This document shows, in pieces, positions 1 to 8,068 of a DNA stretch of 64,000 nucleotides; positions within the stretch are counted from its first letter, which is position 1, and each line of letters opens with the position of its first letter. The notes under the pieces are model-generated. The model ran no database searches, was not told the DNA's origin, and saw only the letters and a program-made list of their open reading frames with translations. The DNA comes from Sediminibacterium ginsengisoli. Lineage in GTDB: Bacteria > Bacteroidota > Bacteroidia > Chitinophagales > Chitinophagaceae. The position numbers and the translations under genes are program-made. Location of the stretch: positions 1 to 64,000 of the forward strand of contig CAMBEQ010000003.1 in assembly GCA_945865545.1 (NCBI GenBank), in the 5' to 3' direction.

Positions 1-102
1 TGCACAAGCTCCAAAGATCTCTTCATTTTTTTCCTTACTCCAATTAGGATTGGCTAATTTATGTGCTGCATTAAAATGTTCTGCCCTTGTTAAATACACC
101 AT
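1..102 (-). CDS. queD: 6-carboxytetrahydropterin/6-pyruvoyl-tetrahydropterin synthase family protein, 5' part only
   Basis: The first 34 codons of a gene that leaves the window on the left in frame. The protein starts MVYLTRAEHFNAAHKL and reaches FGACA at the edge. This matches the N-terminus of the PTPS/QueD family: His14 in the F-x-A-A-H stretch is the usual first zinc ligand, and Cys33 falls where the catalytic cysteine lies. In bacteria these enzymes usually make 6-carboxytetrahydropterin for queuosine. QueA, a later enzyme of that pathway, is encoded about 31 kb away. The start is supported by a GGAG three bases upstream of the ATG, unusual in this AT-rich, mostly Shine-Dalgarno-free window. 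The exact substrate cannot be decided from this fragment. Confidence 0.78.
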   Translation of the reverse strand, partial: MVYLTRAEHFNAAHKLANPNWSKEKNEEIFGACA

Positions 103-169
103 GTCTCCAATATTTTTGTAAAGATATAAATTTGATGGCCAAGTTAACCATTTTTAACAGGCCTTTCCC

Positions 170-177
170 GACCTTTG
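170..177 (+). promoter_or_regulatory. Probable -7 promoter box of mqnB
   Basis: GACCTTTG matches the Bacteroidota -7 consensus TAnnTTTG except for its first base. It ends four bases before the mqnB ATG, so the transcript would be almost leaderless. No TTG is found 19-21 bp upstream, so this is a moderate call. Confidence 0.4.
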
Positions 178-181
178 CCTT

Positions 182-859
182 ATGCGTGTAATTATTACGG
201 CGGCTACCAATGGGGAATGGATGCCCAGTTTTCAAAAAATTAACCCTGCTTTTGCAACCAATAACAAACGTTTTTCGGTTGGCTTTCATGAATCAGGTAT
301 TGGCCTACTAGCCAGTAGTGTTTCAATCATGAAAATGTTTGTACAAGAAACACCTACCCTTATTATTCAAATAGGTATTTGCGGAAGTTTTGATAAAAAA
401 ATTCCATTGGGTAAAGTATTTGCATTGAAAGATGATTTTGCAGGTGATATTGGCGTTACAGAAAATAAAGTTTGGAAAGATTTATTTGATTTGAAGTTAG
501 ATAAGCCCAACGACGCTCCTTATGAAAAAAAGTCATTACCTAATCCTTGGCTCAAACAATACAACATTTTAAACTTGCCTACTAAAAAAGGAGTGACGGT
601 GAATACTATTAGCACCGATAAAAATAAAATAGATTTATATAATGGCCGTTATAAAGCTTCATTGGAATCAATGGAAGGTGCAGCATTACATTATATAGGT
701 CGTGATTTAAATATTCCGTTTATACAAATTCGTGCGGTTTCAAATTATGTGGGCGAAAGAAATAAAGCTAATTGGAAAATGAAAGAAGCTATTTATAATT
801 TAAATGAAACCTTATTGCAATACTTAGACGCCCTCAATAAATTACCTAACCATGCCTGA
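182..859 (+). CDS. mqnB: Futalosine hydrolase (MqnB)
   Basis: A 225-residue nucleoside-phosphorylase-fold protein. It hydrolyses futalosine to dehypoxanthine futalosine in the futalosine route to menaquinone. Family features visible are the glycine-rich GICGSF near residues 65-70, the ribose-binding MEGAA at 164-168, and RAVSNYVGER near 184-193. These are the MTAN/futalosine hydrolase signatures. The next gene is mqnD of the same pathway, and the two reading frames overlap by 8 bases, which argues for coupled translation and for the MqnB call over methylthioadenosine nucleosidase. MqnA and MqnC are not in the window. The start is the first ATG and lies directly after a -7 box. Confidence 0.9.
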   Translation: MRVIITAATNGEWMPSFQKINPAFATNNKRFSVGFHESGIGLLASSVSIMKMFVQETPTLIIQIGICGSFDKKIPLGKVFALKDDFAGDIGVTENKVWKDLFDLKLDKPNDAPYEKKSLPNPWLKQYNILNLPTKKGVTVNTISTDKNKIDLYNGRYKASLESMEGAALHYIGRDLNIPFIQIRAVSNYVGERNKANWKMKEAIYNLNETLLQYLDALNKLPNHA

Positions 860-1667
860 GTTTGAGATAGGTTTTTCTCCCTGCCCTAATGATACATTTA
901 TTTTTGATGCATTAGTAAATCATAAAATAGATACCAAAGGCTATACTTTTAAAGTGCATTTACAAGATGTGCAAACTTTAAACGAATGGGCCATTGCAGG
1001 AAAGCTTCCTTTCTCAAAAATTAGTTACGGTGTTTGGCCCTTGGTAAAAAATACCTACAGTTTATTAAATAGTGGTGGCGCTTTAGGTAAAGGCGTTGGA
1101 CCATTATTAATTTACAAGGAAGATCCCAATAAGCCAGGAGCCAAGCCTGATGTGGATACTATGCGCGTGGCCATTCCTGGAATTAATACTACTGCTCATT
1201 TGCTTTTTAGCTTAGCTTTCCCCAAGGCTACTAATAAAACATTTTTAGTATTTAACGAAATTGAAGAGGCCGTATTAAGTGGTGCCGTAGAGGCTGGTGT
1301 AATTATTCATGAAAACCGCTTTACCTATGCAGCAAAGGGATTAAGTAAATGGATGGACCTGGGCACTTATTTTGAAGAAACTTTTAATGCCCCTATTCCA
1401 CTGGGTGGAATTATTGCGCGCAATGATATTAACCCCATTGATATTGCGATGCTAGATGCCCTTATTAAAGAAAGTGTGCAATATGCATTTGCTAATAGTT
1501 ACGAAATTTTACCAGACTATATTAAAGCTCATTCTCAAGAAATGTCCGAAGCTGTAATGCGTCAACATATAAATTTATATGTGAACGATTTTAGTGTTGA
1601 TATGGGTGATGCAGGGAGAAAGGCGATAGCTCAATTAGAAAAAACATTTTCTAATTTACACGCATAA
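852..1667 (+). CDS. mqnD: 1,4-dihydroxy-6-naphthoate synthase (MqnD)
   Basis: A 271-residue protein of the MqnA/MqnD periplasmic-binding-protein-like fold. MqnD converts cyclic dehypoxanthine futalosine to 1,4-dihydroxy-6-naphthoate, a late step of futalosine-type menaquinone synthesis. The N-terminal SPCPNDTFIFDAL at residues 9-21 is the hallmark that separates MqnD from MqnA, and the HENRFTY stretch is also typical. It overlaps mqnB by 8 bases and ends only 3 bases before the convergent photolyase gene, so there is no room for a separate terminator. Length is normal for the family. Confidence 0.93.
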   Translation: MPEFEIGFSPCPNDTFIFDALVNHKIDTKGYTFKVHLQDVQTLNEWAIAGKLPFSKISYGVWPLVKNTYSLLNSGGALGKGVGPLLIYKEDPNKPGAKPDVDTMRVAIPGINTTAHLLFSLAFPKATNKTFLVFNEIEEAVLSGAVEAGVIIHENRFTYAAKGLSKWMDLGTYFEETFNAPIPLGGIIARNDINPIDIAMLDALIKESVQYAFANSYEILPDYIKAHSQEMSEAVMRQHINLYVNDFSVDMGDAGRKAIAQLEKTFSNLHA

Positions 1668-1670
1668 GAT

Positions 1671-2990
1671 TTATTCCTTCAAGGCCTTTGCATAAGCAGC
1701 CAATACGCGCACACGCGCTTCTTCATGCACGACTATGGGTGGGGGATAATTTAAAGAATCTAATTCAGGCACCCAATGCCTGATGTATTTTAATTCTTTA
1801 TCAAATTTTTCAGTTTGTAAGCGTGGATTAAATACTCTAAAATAAGGCGCTGCATCACAACCACTTCCACTAGCCCATTGCCAACCTCCATTGTTGGCGG
1901 CTAAATCAAAGTCCAATAATTTTTGTGCAAAATAAGCTTCCCCCCAACGCCAATCAATTAATAAGTGTTTGGTTAAAAAACAAGCTACAATCATACGTAC
2001 TCTATTGTGCATAAAACCAGTAGTATTTAATTCTCGCATACCGGCATCTACAATTGGATAGCCTGTGCGCCCTTCACACCAAGCTTTAAATTCTTTTTCA
2101 TTATTGCGCCACTCTATAAAATCATATTTAGGTTTAAATGATTTTCCCTCGGCGACTTGCGGAAAATGCCATAAAATCATATGATAAAAATCGCGCCAAA
2201 TGAGTTCATTAAAAAAAGTTGAATTTAAACTTTGTGTTTCTAAAGCCAATGTTCTTGCGGAGATGGTTCCAAAACGTAAATGCACACTTAAATGAGTGGT
2301 CGCATTTAGCGCAGGGAAATTTCTTTGCTCGGTATAATTTTTCACCAACTTTGCCTCATACTTCATAGGAGGGATAACTAGATCCGTTTTTTCAAAACCT
2401 ATTTCTTTTAAAGTGGGGAGCTTGTAAGCCTTGGTATCAAAAAAATAATCGAGCAATTTTTCGGAAGGATGTTTTTTAGGAATTTGTTGCGCCCAAACAG
2501 TTCTCCATTTATTGGCATAGGGCGTATAAATGGTGTAGGGATTTCCATCGTCTTTAATGACTTCGTCTTTTTCAAAAATTACTTGATCCTTATAATGATG
2601 ATAACTTGCTCCTTTAGATAAAGTCAATTTTTCAATCGCTGCATCTCTTGCATTGGCCTTAGGACCATAATCATGATTGGAGTAAACTGACGCTATCGTA
2701 AAATCTTTGAAAAGCATTTCAAAAACTTCAATAGGCGTTCCATATTTTACCCAAAGCGATTTTCCTTTGGCTACTAAATCGGATTGCAAACGAGTTAGGG
2801 TTTGATGAATAAAATCTACCCTTCGGTCTGCTTTATCTTCGGATTGACTTAAAATGTTTTTATCGAAAATGAATATGGGTAATACTTGATGCCCTTTTAA
2901 TTTGGCTTGATAAAGTGCATGGTACAAGCCGACATTGTCCTGCCATCGTAAATCGCGTCTAAACCAAAAAATGGAGATTGCCTGTTTCAT
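1671..2990 (-). CDS. phrB: Deoxyribodipyrimidine photolyase / cryptochrome-photolyase family
   Basis: A 439-residue flavoprotein predicted to repair cyclobutane pyrimidine dimers using light. The N-terminal antenna domain opens with FWFRRDLRWQDN (residues 8-19). The C-terminal FAD-binding region carries NNGGWQWASGSGCDAAPYF, the strongly conserved class I photolyase block with the Trp-rich FAD pocket, followed by RVFNP. HNRVRM in the middle is also family-typical. Length and the intact FAD block favour a true CPD photolyase over a DASH cryptochrome, but substrate specificity cannot be read directly. It is a single gene, convergent with mqnD and divergent from the Nif3-like gene. Confidence 0.88.
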   Translation of the reverse strand: MKQAISIFWFRRDLRWQDNVGLYHALYQAKLKGHQVLPIFIFDKNILSQSEDKADRRVDFIHQTLTRLQSDLVAKGKSLWVKYGTPIEVFEMLFKDFTIASVYSNHDYGPKANARDAAIEKLTLSKGASYHHYKDQVIFEKDEVIKDDGNPYTIYTPYANKWRTVWAQQIPKKHPSEKLLDYFFDTKAYKLPTLKEIGFEKTDLVIPPMKYEAKLVKNYTEQRNFPALNATTHLSVHLRFGTISARTLALETQSLNSTFFNELIWRDFYHMILWHFPQVAEGKSFKPKYDFIEWRNNEKEFKAWCEGRTGYPIVDAGMRELNTTGFMHNRVRMIVACFLTKHLLIDWRWGEAYFAQKLLDFDLAANNGGWQWASGSGCDAAPYFRVFNPRLQTEKFDKELKYIRHWVPELDSLNYPPPIVVHEEARVRVLAAYAKALKE

Positions 2991-3033
2991 ATTTGTTTAA
3001 CAATTAAAAACTAAAATAGTTGGCTTTTATATT

Positions 3034-3041
3034 TAATTTTA
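3034..3041 (+). promoter_or_regulatory. Possible -7 box of the Nif3-like gene
   Basis: TAATTTTA (consensus TAnnTTTG with the last base changed) ends three bases before the ATG, giving a potential leaderless start. No -33 TTG at normal spacing is seen. Confidence 0.35.
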
Positions 3042-3044
3042 GGG

Positions 3045-3848
3045 ATGCAAATTAGTAAAATCATTGAAGTCTTAGAAAACTGGGCGCCCCTTGCTTGGCA
3101 AGAATCTTATGACAATGCAGGACTTATTGTTGGTGCACCAGAACAAGTTTGTACTGGTGTAATTTGTTCTTTGGATTGCACAGAGGCAGTAGTGGACGAA
3201 GCTATTGCCAAAGGATGCAACCTTATAGTGAGCCATCATCCCATTGTTTTTAAGGGCATTAAGCAATTTAATAGCAATGATTATGTGTCAAGAGTGCTTG
3301 TAAAAGCCATCCAAAACAATATTGCCCTTTACGCTATTCATACCAATTTAGACAGTTTGCTAGACGGGGTCAATAAAACCCTAGCCGATAAGCTTCACCT
3401 AGAAAATAGAAGAATTTTAAGCCCTAAACCAGGTTTTAAAGACCAAAATGGGGGTGAAATTGGCTCCGGATTAATTGCCGAACTACCTTTGGAAACCGAC
3501 GAGGCTGAATTTTTAAAATGGATCAAAGAAAAATTGAATTTATCGGTGGTAAAACATACGAATTTTACTAAAAAGCCATTGAAAACCATAGCTTTATGTG
3601 GTGGATCGGGTAGCTTTTTAATTGCCGATGCCAAAGCACAAAAAGCCGACTGTTTTATCACCAGCGACCTTAAATACCATGACTTTTTTGAGGCGGATGG
3701 TGCGCTTTTACTGGTAGATATAGGCCACTTTGAAAGTGAACAGGGGGTAGCTGCCCTAATTGTTGCTAATTTGAAGCTGAAATTCCCTACCTTTGCCGTC
3801 CTCGAATCCTTGGTAAATACACAACCTGTATCCTACCTTAAAGATTGA
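3045..3848 (+). CDS. Nif3-like dinuclear metal centre protein
   Basis: A 267-residue member of the Nif3/YbgI family (often listed as GTP cyclohydrolase 1 type 2 homologue). These proteins form hexameric toroids with a two-metal site, and their physiological role is unsettled. Likely metal ligands are visible: SHHPIVFKG near residue 65, HTNLDS near residue 99 and GHFESEQ near residue 225. Many Bacteroidota homologues carry an inserted middle domain and are about 360 residues. This copy is the short form without it. It lies 39 bases upstream of the zinc-ribbon gene, a pairing common in this phylum, so the two are probably co-transcribed. Confidence 0.88.
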   Translation: MQISKIIEVLENWAPLAWQESYDNAGLIVGAPEQVCTGVICSLDCTEAVVDEAIAKGCNLIVSHHPIVFKGIKQFNSNDYVSRVLVKAIQNNIALYAIHTNLDSLLDGVNKTLADKLHLENRRILSPKPGFKDQNGGEIGSGLIAELPLETDEAEFLKWIKEKLNLSVVKHTNFTKKPLKTIALCGGSGSFLIADAKAQKADCFITSDLKYHDFFEADGALLLVDIGHFESEQGVAALIVANLKLKFPTFAVLESLVNTQPVSYLKD

Positions 3849-3887
3849 GGTTCACATAATTAAGACCATCCAAATAAATTTTTAAAT

Positions 3888-4643
3888 ATGGCATCAGTCA
3901 AAGACTTTTCAGTAGAAGAAAAATTAGTAAATCTTTACAGACTTCAAAGAGTTGATAGCAGTATCGATGAAATTGAAATTCTTCGTGGCGAATTACCAAT
4001 GGAAGTAAAAGATTTAGAAGACGAAGTGTTGGGTTTGCAAAATAGACAAACAAGAATTGAAGAAGAAATTAATGGTATCACTGAATTTATTGATGAGAAA
4101 AAAGCGTCTATAAAAACAAGTGAAGAATTAATTGCTAAATACGAAAAACAAAGCGAGAACGTAAAAAACAATCGTGAGTTTGAAGCCATTAACAAGGAGT
4201 TAGAAATGCAAGGTTTAGAGATTAAATTGGGCGAAAAGCACATTCGTGATGCCAATGAAGAATTAGCAGAAAAAATTAAGGTGTTGGATGCTGCTAAAAA
4301 AACAATTGCAGTTAAAGACGGCGTTTTAACGCATAAGAAAAGCGAATTAGAGAAAATTATTGCAGATACAGAAATTGAAGAGAAAGAATTAAGAAAAAAT
4401 AGCGAAGATGCCCGTGCGCATATTGACGAGCGTTTATTGTATAGCTACGATCGTATTAGAAATAGTTACCACAATGGCCTAGCCGTAGTAACTGTGGAAA
4501 GAGATGCTTGTGGTGGATGTTTTAACTCTATTCCTCCTCAACGTCAAAGCGAAATTCGTTTACACAAAAAGATCATTGTTTGTGAAAACTGTGGTCGTAT
4601 TTTAGTGGAAGAAGAATTAGCCAGCGCTCCAGTAAAGAAATAA
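3888..4643 (+). CDS. Coiled-coil zinc-ribbon protein (C4-type, DUF164/CdsZ-like)
   Basis: A 251-residue protein with a long Glu/Lys-rich coiled coil (about residues 10-180) followed by a C-terminal four-cysteine zinc ribbon. Two CxxC knuckles are visible, CGGC in RDACGGCF and CENC in VCENCGR. This architecture is the C4-type zinc-ribbon family typified by chlamydial CdsZ and mycobacterial homologues. Function in Bacteroidota is not established, and a nucleic-acid or protein-tethering role is only a guess. It is followed by a strong terminator, which closes the Nif3-like/zinc-ribbon transcript. Confidence 0.82.
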   Translation: MASVKDFSVEEKLVNLYRLQRVDSSIDEIEILRGELPMEVKDLEDEVLGLQNRQTRIEEEINGITEFIDEKKASIKTSEELIAKYEKQSENVKNNREFEAINKELEMQGLEIKLGEKHIRDANEELAEKIKVLDAAKKTIAVKDGVLTHKKSELEKIIADTEIEEKELRKNSEDARAHIDERLLYSYDRIRNSYHNGLAVVTVERDACGGCFNSIPPQRQSEIRLHKKIIVCENCGRILVEEELASAPVKK

Positions 4644-4664
4644 TTAGAATCAATACTTTATTCC

Positions 4665-4697
4665 AAAGCCTTCCAAGAAATTGGGAGGCTTTTTTTT
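4665..4697 (+). terminator. Rho-independent terminator after the zinc-ribbon gene
   Basis: A 12-bp stem (4665-4676 with 4681-4692, one G-U pair) closed by a GAAA tetraloop and followed directly by a run of T. Confidence 0.9.
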
Positions 4698-4772
4698 GCC
4701 TTTTCTAAAAGGAGGTGGGATGGCTAGAAAAATTTGTACATCATTTAGGGGTAGTGTATATTGCAGTAAGCG

Positions 4773-6428
4773 ATGTTAACGAAATTAGAAATTCAAAACT
4801 ATATACTGATAGATCAATTATCAATTGATTTATCCAGCCAGCTTTCCGTTATTACCGGAGAAACAGGAGCTGGTAAAAGTATTATTATGGGAGCCCTTGG
4901 CCTTATTTTGGGCGACCGAGCCGATAGCACTGTTTGCAGAGACGCTTCTAAAAAATGTTTCATCGAAGGTGTTTTTCAATTGACGAATAAAAAACAATAC
5001 GAGCCTTTTTTTACTGAGCACGAAATTGAATTATCGGATGAACTCATTATAAGAAGAGAAATTGGTGCCCAAGGAAAATCAAGAGCCTTTGTTAATGACA
5101 CTCCCGTTACACTTTCAATATTAAGAGACCTAACTAGTAAATTGGTGGACTTGCATCAACAATTCGATACTTTAACCCTTGGCGATACCGATTTTCAACG
5201 TACGGTGATAGACGCTTTAGCCAATGTGCAAAAGGACTTGGCTAGCTATCAATCTACCTATTCCGAATGGAAAGAAAATGAAAAAAAATTACAGCAACTA
5301 ATTATTGAAAAGGAAAATTTTGAAAAAACAGAAAGCTATAAAAAACATTTATTAGATGAATTGGCGGAATTGAATTTAAAAGAAAATGAGCTAGAGCAAT
5401 TAGAGCAAGAATTAAAGTTTTTAGAAAATGCGGCTAGTATTAAAACTCAATTAGCCCAAAGCCTTCAGCTGTTGGAAAATTCTGACAATCCCATTGTACA
5501 ACAATTAAAACAATTGGGAAATAGTTTAGAAAGTATTGTAAAGTATCAGCCTGAGTTTTCAAATTTATTAAATAGATTAAAAGCCACGCAAATAGAACTT
5601 GCCGATATTGCTACTGATTTATCTAGCTGGCAGGATAAAATTGATTTTGACGATAAAAAAACAGCCAGCATTCAAGAACGCCTTTCGGTAGGCTATAACT
5701 TACAGAAAAAACACAAAGTACAATCTACCCAGGAGTTGCTAGATATTCAAAAACAGCTAGAGCAAGATTTAACAGAAGTGTTAAACCTGAATGACACTAT
5801 TGAACAGCTTACCAAATTTGTAAAAGACGCATCGGTAAAAGCAACTGCCTTAGCCAATACTTTAACCAGTAAAAGAGAAAAAGAAATGATTCCTTTTACA
5901 ACCAGTGTCAATAAATTATTACATCAAGTGGGTATGCCCAATGCTAAAATAAAAGTAAGCTTGGACGAAGTGCCTTTCAATTTTTACGGAAAAGATAAAA
6001 TTGATATTTTATTTGACGCCAACAATACTAATAAATTCGAGCCCATAAAAAAAGTAGCTAGTGGCGGTGAATTAAGTAGATTAATGCTTTGTATTAAGTC
6101 GCTTGTAGCTAAGTCGGTGGATTTACCTACCATGATTTTTGATGAAATTGATACAGGCATTTCGGGAGAACCCGCCAAACAAGTAGGCTTGTTATTACAA
6201 AACCTGGGGCAAGCTAGACAGGTTTTATGCATTACCCATCAACCACAAATTGCAGCCAAAGGCAACGCACACTTATATGTTTACAAAGAACAAAAAGGCA
6301 GCACTACGCATACTTATTTGAAAACTTTAAATAAAACAGAGCGGGTACAGCATATTGCGCAAATGATTGGCGGTGACCCACCAAGTAAATCGGCAATGGA
6401 CAACGCCAAAGAACTATTGGCTTCCTAG
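4773..6428 (+). CDS. recN: DNA repair ATPase RecN
   Basis: A 551-residue SMC-like ATPase of recombinational double-strand break repair. In order it shows the N-terminal ATP-binding half with Walker A GETGAGKS (about residues 29-36), a central coiled coil (about 150-390) and the C-terminal half with the ABC signature ASGGELSRL and Walker B MIFDEIDTGISG. The LHQQFD and ITHQPQIAA stretches are RecN-typical. Length is normal. A weak promoter-like TTG with a TATATTGC box 20 bp downstream precedes the ATG. It is separated from fabI by 74 bases. Confidence 0.95.
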   Translation: MLTKLEIQNYILIDQLSIDLSSQLSVITGETGAGKSIIMGALGLILGDRADSTVCRDASKKCFIEGVFQLTNKKQYEPFFTEHEIELSDELIIRREIGAQGKSRAFVNDTPVTLSILRDLTSKLVDLHQQFDTLTLGDTDFQRTVIDALANVQKDLASYQSTYSEWKENEKKLQQLIIEKENFEKTESYKKHLLDELAELNLKENELEQLEQELKFLENAASIKTQLAQSLQLLENSDNPIVQQLKQLGNSLESIVKYQPEFSNLLNRLKATQIELADIATDLSSWQDKIDFDDKKTASIQERLSVGYNLQKKHKVQSTQELLDIQKQLEQDLTEVLNLNDTIEQLTKFVKDASVKATALANTLTSKREKEMIPFTTSVNKLLHQVGMPNAKIKVSLDEVPFNFYGKDKIDILFDANNTNKFEPIKKVASGGELSRLMLCIKSLVAKSVDLPTMIFDEIDTGISGEPAKQVGLLLQNLGQARQVLCITHQPQIAAKGNAHLYVYKEQKGSTTHTYLKTLNKTERVQHIAQMIGGDPPSKSAMDNAKELLAS

Positions 6429-6502
6429 GTATTATTGAGTTTAATATTGTCTTTTTATAAGATATTATAATTATTTTTACAGCAATTAAAAAACCATCCA
6501 TA

Positions 6503-7321
6503 ATGGCATACAACTTATTAAAAGGTAAAAGAGGAATTATTACAGGCGCTTTAGATAGCAATTCTATTGCTTGGAAAGTGGCCGAAAAAGCACATGAAGA
6601 AGGCGCTACTTTTGTATTAACCAATGCCCCTATCGCCATGCGTATGGGAGAGATTAATGGATTGGCTGAAAAAACAAATTCTAAAATTGTCCCTGCTGAT
6701 GCCACTAGTGTAGAAGAGTTGACTAATTTATTTACTCAGTCTCAAGAAATTTTAGGCGGTAAAATAGATTTCGTTTTACATTCTATTGGCATGAGTGTGA
6801 ACATTCGTAAAAAAATAGCTTACCCTGAATTGAATTATGATTATTATGCAAAAGGGGTAGATGTTTCTGCGATGAGTTTACATAAAATGTTAAGCGTTGC
6901 CTATAAAATGGACGCTTTAAACAACGAAGCTAGTGTGGTAGCTTTAACCTACGCAGCTGCACAAAGAACTTTTCCTTTTTATACCGATATGGCAGATATT
7001 AAAGCATTATTAGAATCTATTGCACGTAGTTTTGGTTACCATTATGGTTTAAGAAATAAAGTGCGTGTCAATACCGTATCTCAATCACCCACAAAAACTA
7101 CAGCAGGTACCGGCATCAAAGGTTTTGGCGACTTTTTTGATTATGCCAATGCCATTGCTCCATTAGGAAATGCCACTGCCGAAGATTGTGCAAATTATTG
7201 TGTTACTTTATTTTCCGATTTAACGAAAATGGTGACCATGCAAAACTTATTCCATGATGGCGGATATTCTACTACGGGCGTAAGTGATTTAATAATGAAA
7301 AAAGCAGGTATCACAGAATAG
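6503..7321 (+). CDS. fabI: Enoyl-[acyl-carrier-protein] reductase FabI
   Basis: A 272-residue short-chain dehydrogenase that carries out the last reduction of each fatty-acid elongation cycle. The N-terminus KGKRGIITGALDSNSIAW is the FabI nucleotide-binding version, not the classical GxxxGxG. The active-site Tyr-x6-Lys is present in FYTDMADIKALLES, and HSIGMS sits at the usual strand-5 position. Downstream, 22 bases away, is a SemiSWEET gene, probably on the same transcript. Confidence 0.94.
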   Translation: MAYNLLKGKRGIITGALDSNSIAWKVAEKAHEEGATFVLTNAPIAMRMGEINGLAEKTNSKIVPADATSVEELTNLFTQSQEILGGKIDFVLHSIGMSVNIRKKIAYPELNYDYYAKGVDVSAMSLHKMLSVAYKMDALNNEASVVALTYAAAQRTFPFYTDMADIKALLESIARSFGYHYGLRNKVRVNTVSQSPTKTTAGTGIKGFGDFFDYANAIAPLGNATAEDCANYCVTLFSDLTKMVTMQNLFHDGGYSTTGVSDLIMKKAGITE

Positions 7322-7343
7322 ACTTAAAAAAATAATTATTTAT

Positions 7344-7613
7344 ATGAGCAAACCAATGAATCCAAAATTAGTAGAGTACATCGGTTACTTTGGATCTTTA
7401 TTAAGCTGTATCACTTTTATTCCACAAGTATATCTTTCTTGGAAATCACATAGTGTAGGCGACTTAAGTTTGTTGATGATACTTATTGTTATTACCAGCA
7501 CCCTCGTTTGGCTTACCTATGCTTATCTTATTAAAAGCAAACCGGTATTGGTGGCCAACACGGTTGTTTTTATATTGAGCTTAATGCTTCTTTATTTTAA
7601 ATTGACTTTTTAA
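7344..7613 (+). CDS. SemiSWEET-family sugar transporter
   Basis: An 89-residue membrane protein with three predicted helices (about residues 11-30, 41-62 and 68-87) and a Pro-Gln pair in FIPQVY (Pro27-Gln28). That is the size and signature of bacterial SemiSWEETs, which dimerise to form a sugar-permeable pore. The substrate cannot be read from the sequence. It follows fabI closely and ends before a strong terminator, so it is the last gene of that transcript. Confidence 0.88.
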   Translation: MSKPMNPKLVEYIGYFGSLLSCITFIPQVYLSWKSHSVGDLSLLMILIVITSTLVWLTYAYLIKSKPVLVANTVVFILSLMLLYFKLTF

Positions 7614-7637
7614 ATATACTTACTATCCCATCTAAAT

Positions 7638-7670
7638 AAAAAAGAGCTAACATAGTTTAGCTCTTTTTTA
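7638..7670 (+). terminator. Terminator after the SemiSWEET gene
   Basis: Perfect 13-bp inverted repeat (7638-7650 with 7657-7669) with an A-run on the left and a T-run on the right, so it can act in both directions. It closes the fabI/SemiSWEET transcript. Confidence 0.88.
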
Positions 7671-7687
7671 TTTAGAATCATTAGAGA

Positions 7688-7731
7688 CTAATTTTAAGAA
7701 TTTTATATTCTATAAAAATTCTTAAAATTAG
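7688..7731. repeat. Long AT-rich inverted repeat overlapping a stop codon
   Basis: Left arm 7688-7707 and right arm 7711-7731 are complementary over 20 bp with a single bulged base and a 3-nt loop (TTC). The right arm contains the stop codon of the minus-strand DUF2795 gene (7728-7730). It lies 18 bp from the preceding terminator, so it may be the terminator of the convergent minus-strand gene, folding partly from its own stop codon. Confidence 0.8.
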
Positions 7732-7949
7732 TACTCGTCTTCGTTAAACATAAAATCATCATGGCTTGGGTAGTCGGGCCAAATATCTTCAATACTTTCA
7801 TACACTTCACCTTCGTCTTCAAGCTCTTGTAAGTTCTCTACTACTTCAATAGGTGCACCACTTCTGATGGTGTAATCAATCAATTCATCTTTGGTAGCTG
7901 GCCATGGAGCTTCTTCTAAAAAGCTGGCTAATTCTAAAGTCCAAAACAT
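7728..7949 (-). CDS. DUF2795-family small acidic protein
   Basis: A 73-residue protein, very acidic at the C-terminus (ending in a DYPSHDDFMFNEDEY stretch), with a core that reads like the DUF2795 family (helical; LEEAPWPATKDELIDYTIRSG). The family is widespread in Bacteroidota and has no proven function. An upstream in-frame ATG at 8084 exists, but the ATG at 7949 is preferred. A complete promoter (TTG, 19 bp, TACTTTTG) lies between the two, so the longer version would start upstream of its own promoter, and its extra 45 residues do not resemble the family. It is divergent from lolD. Confidence 0.85.
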   Translation of the reverse strand: MFWTLELASFLEEAPWPATKDELIDYTIRSGAPIEVVENLQELEDEGEVYESIEDIWPDYPSHDDFMFNEDEY

Positions 7950-7963
7950 AGCTTTATTTTTTG

Positions 7964-7993
7964 CAAAAGTAGCCGTATATATGATATAACCAA
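7964..7993 (-). promoter_or_regulatory. Promoter of the DUF2795 gene
   Basis: TACTTTTG (7964-7971), a perfect TAnnTTTG -7 box, with TTG (7991-7993) exactly 19 bp upstream. The start codon follows 14 bases after the box. Confidence 0.75.
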
Positions 7994-8056
7994 ATCTGTT
8001 TTTTCTACAGGATGTAAACAAATCTTTAAATTTTAATATAATTGACTGGGAATTGC

Positions 8057-8064
8057 TAGGTTTG
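8057..8064 (+). promoter_or_regulatory. -7 promoter box of lolD, leaderless arrangement
   Basis: TAGGTTTG is a perfect TAnnTTTG box. Only TACC separates it from the ATG, so transcription would begin at or next to the start codon. The same TTTG-TACC-ATG arrangement precedes gatC. No TTG is seen at -33. Confidence 0.6.
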
Positions 8065-8068
8065 TACC

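Noticed and set aside
71..289. Minus-strand ORF of 72 codons overlapping the mqnB start
   Set aside because: It is in a different frame from the QueD-like gene, covers both divergent start regions and has no recognisable features.
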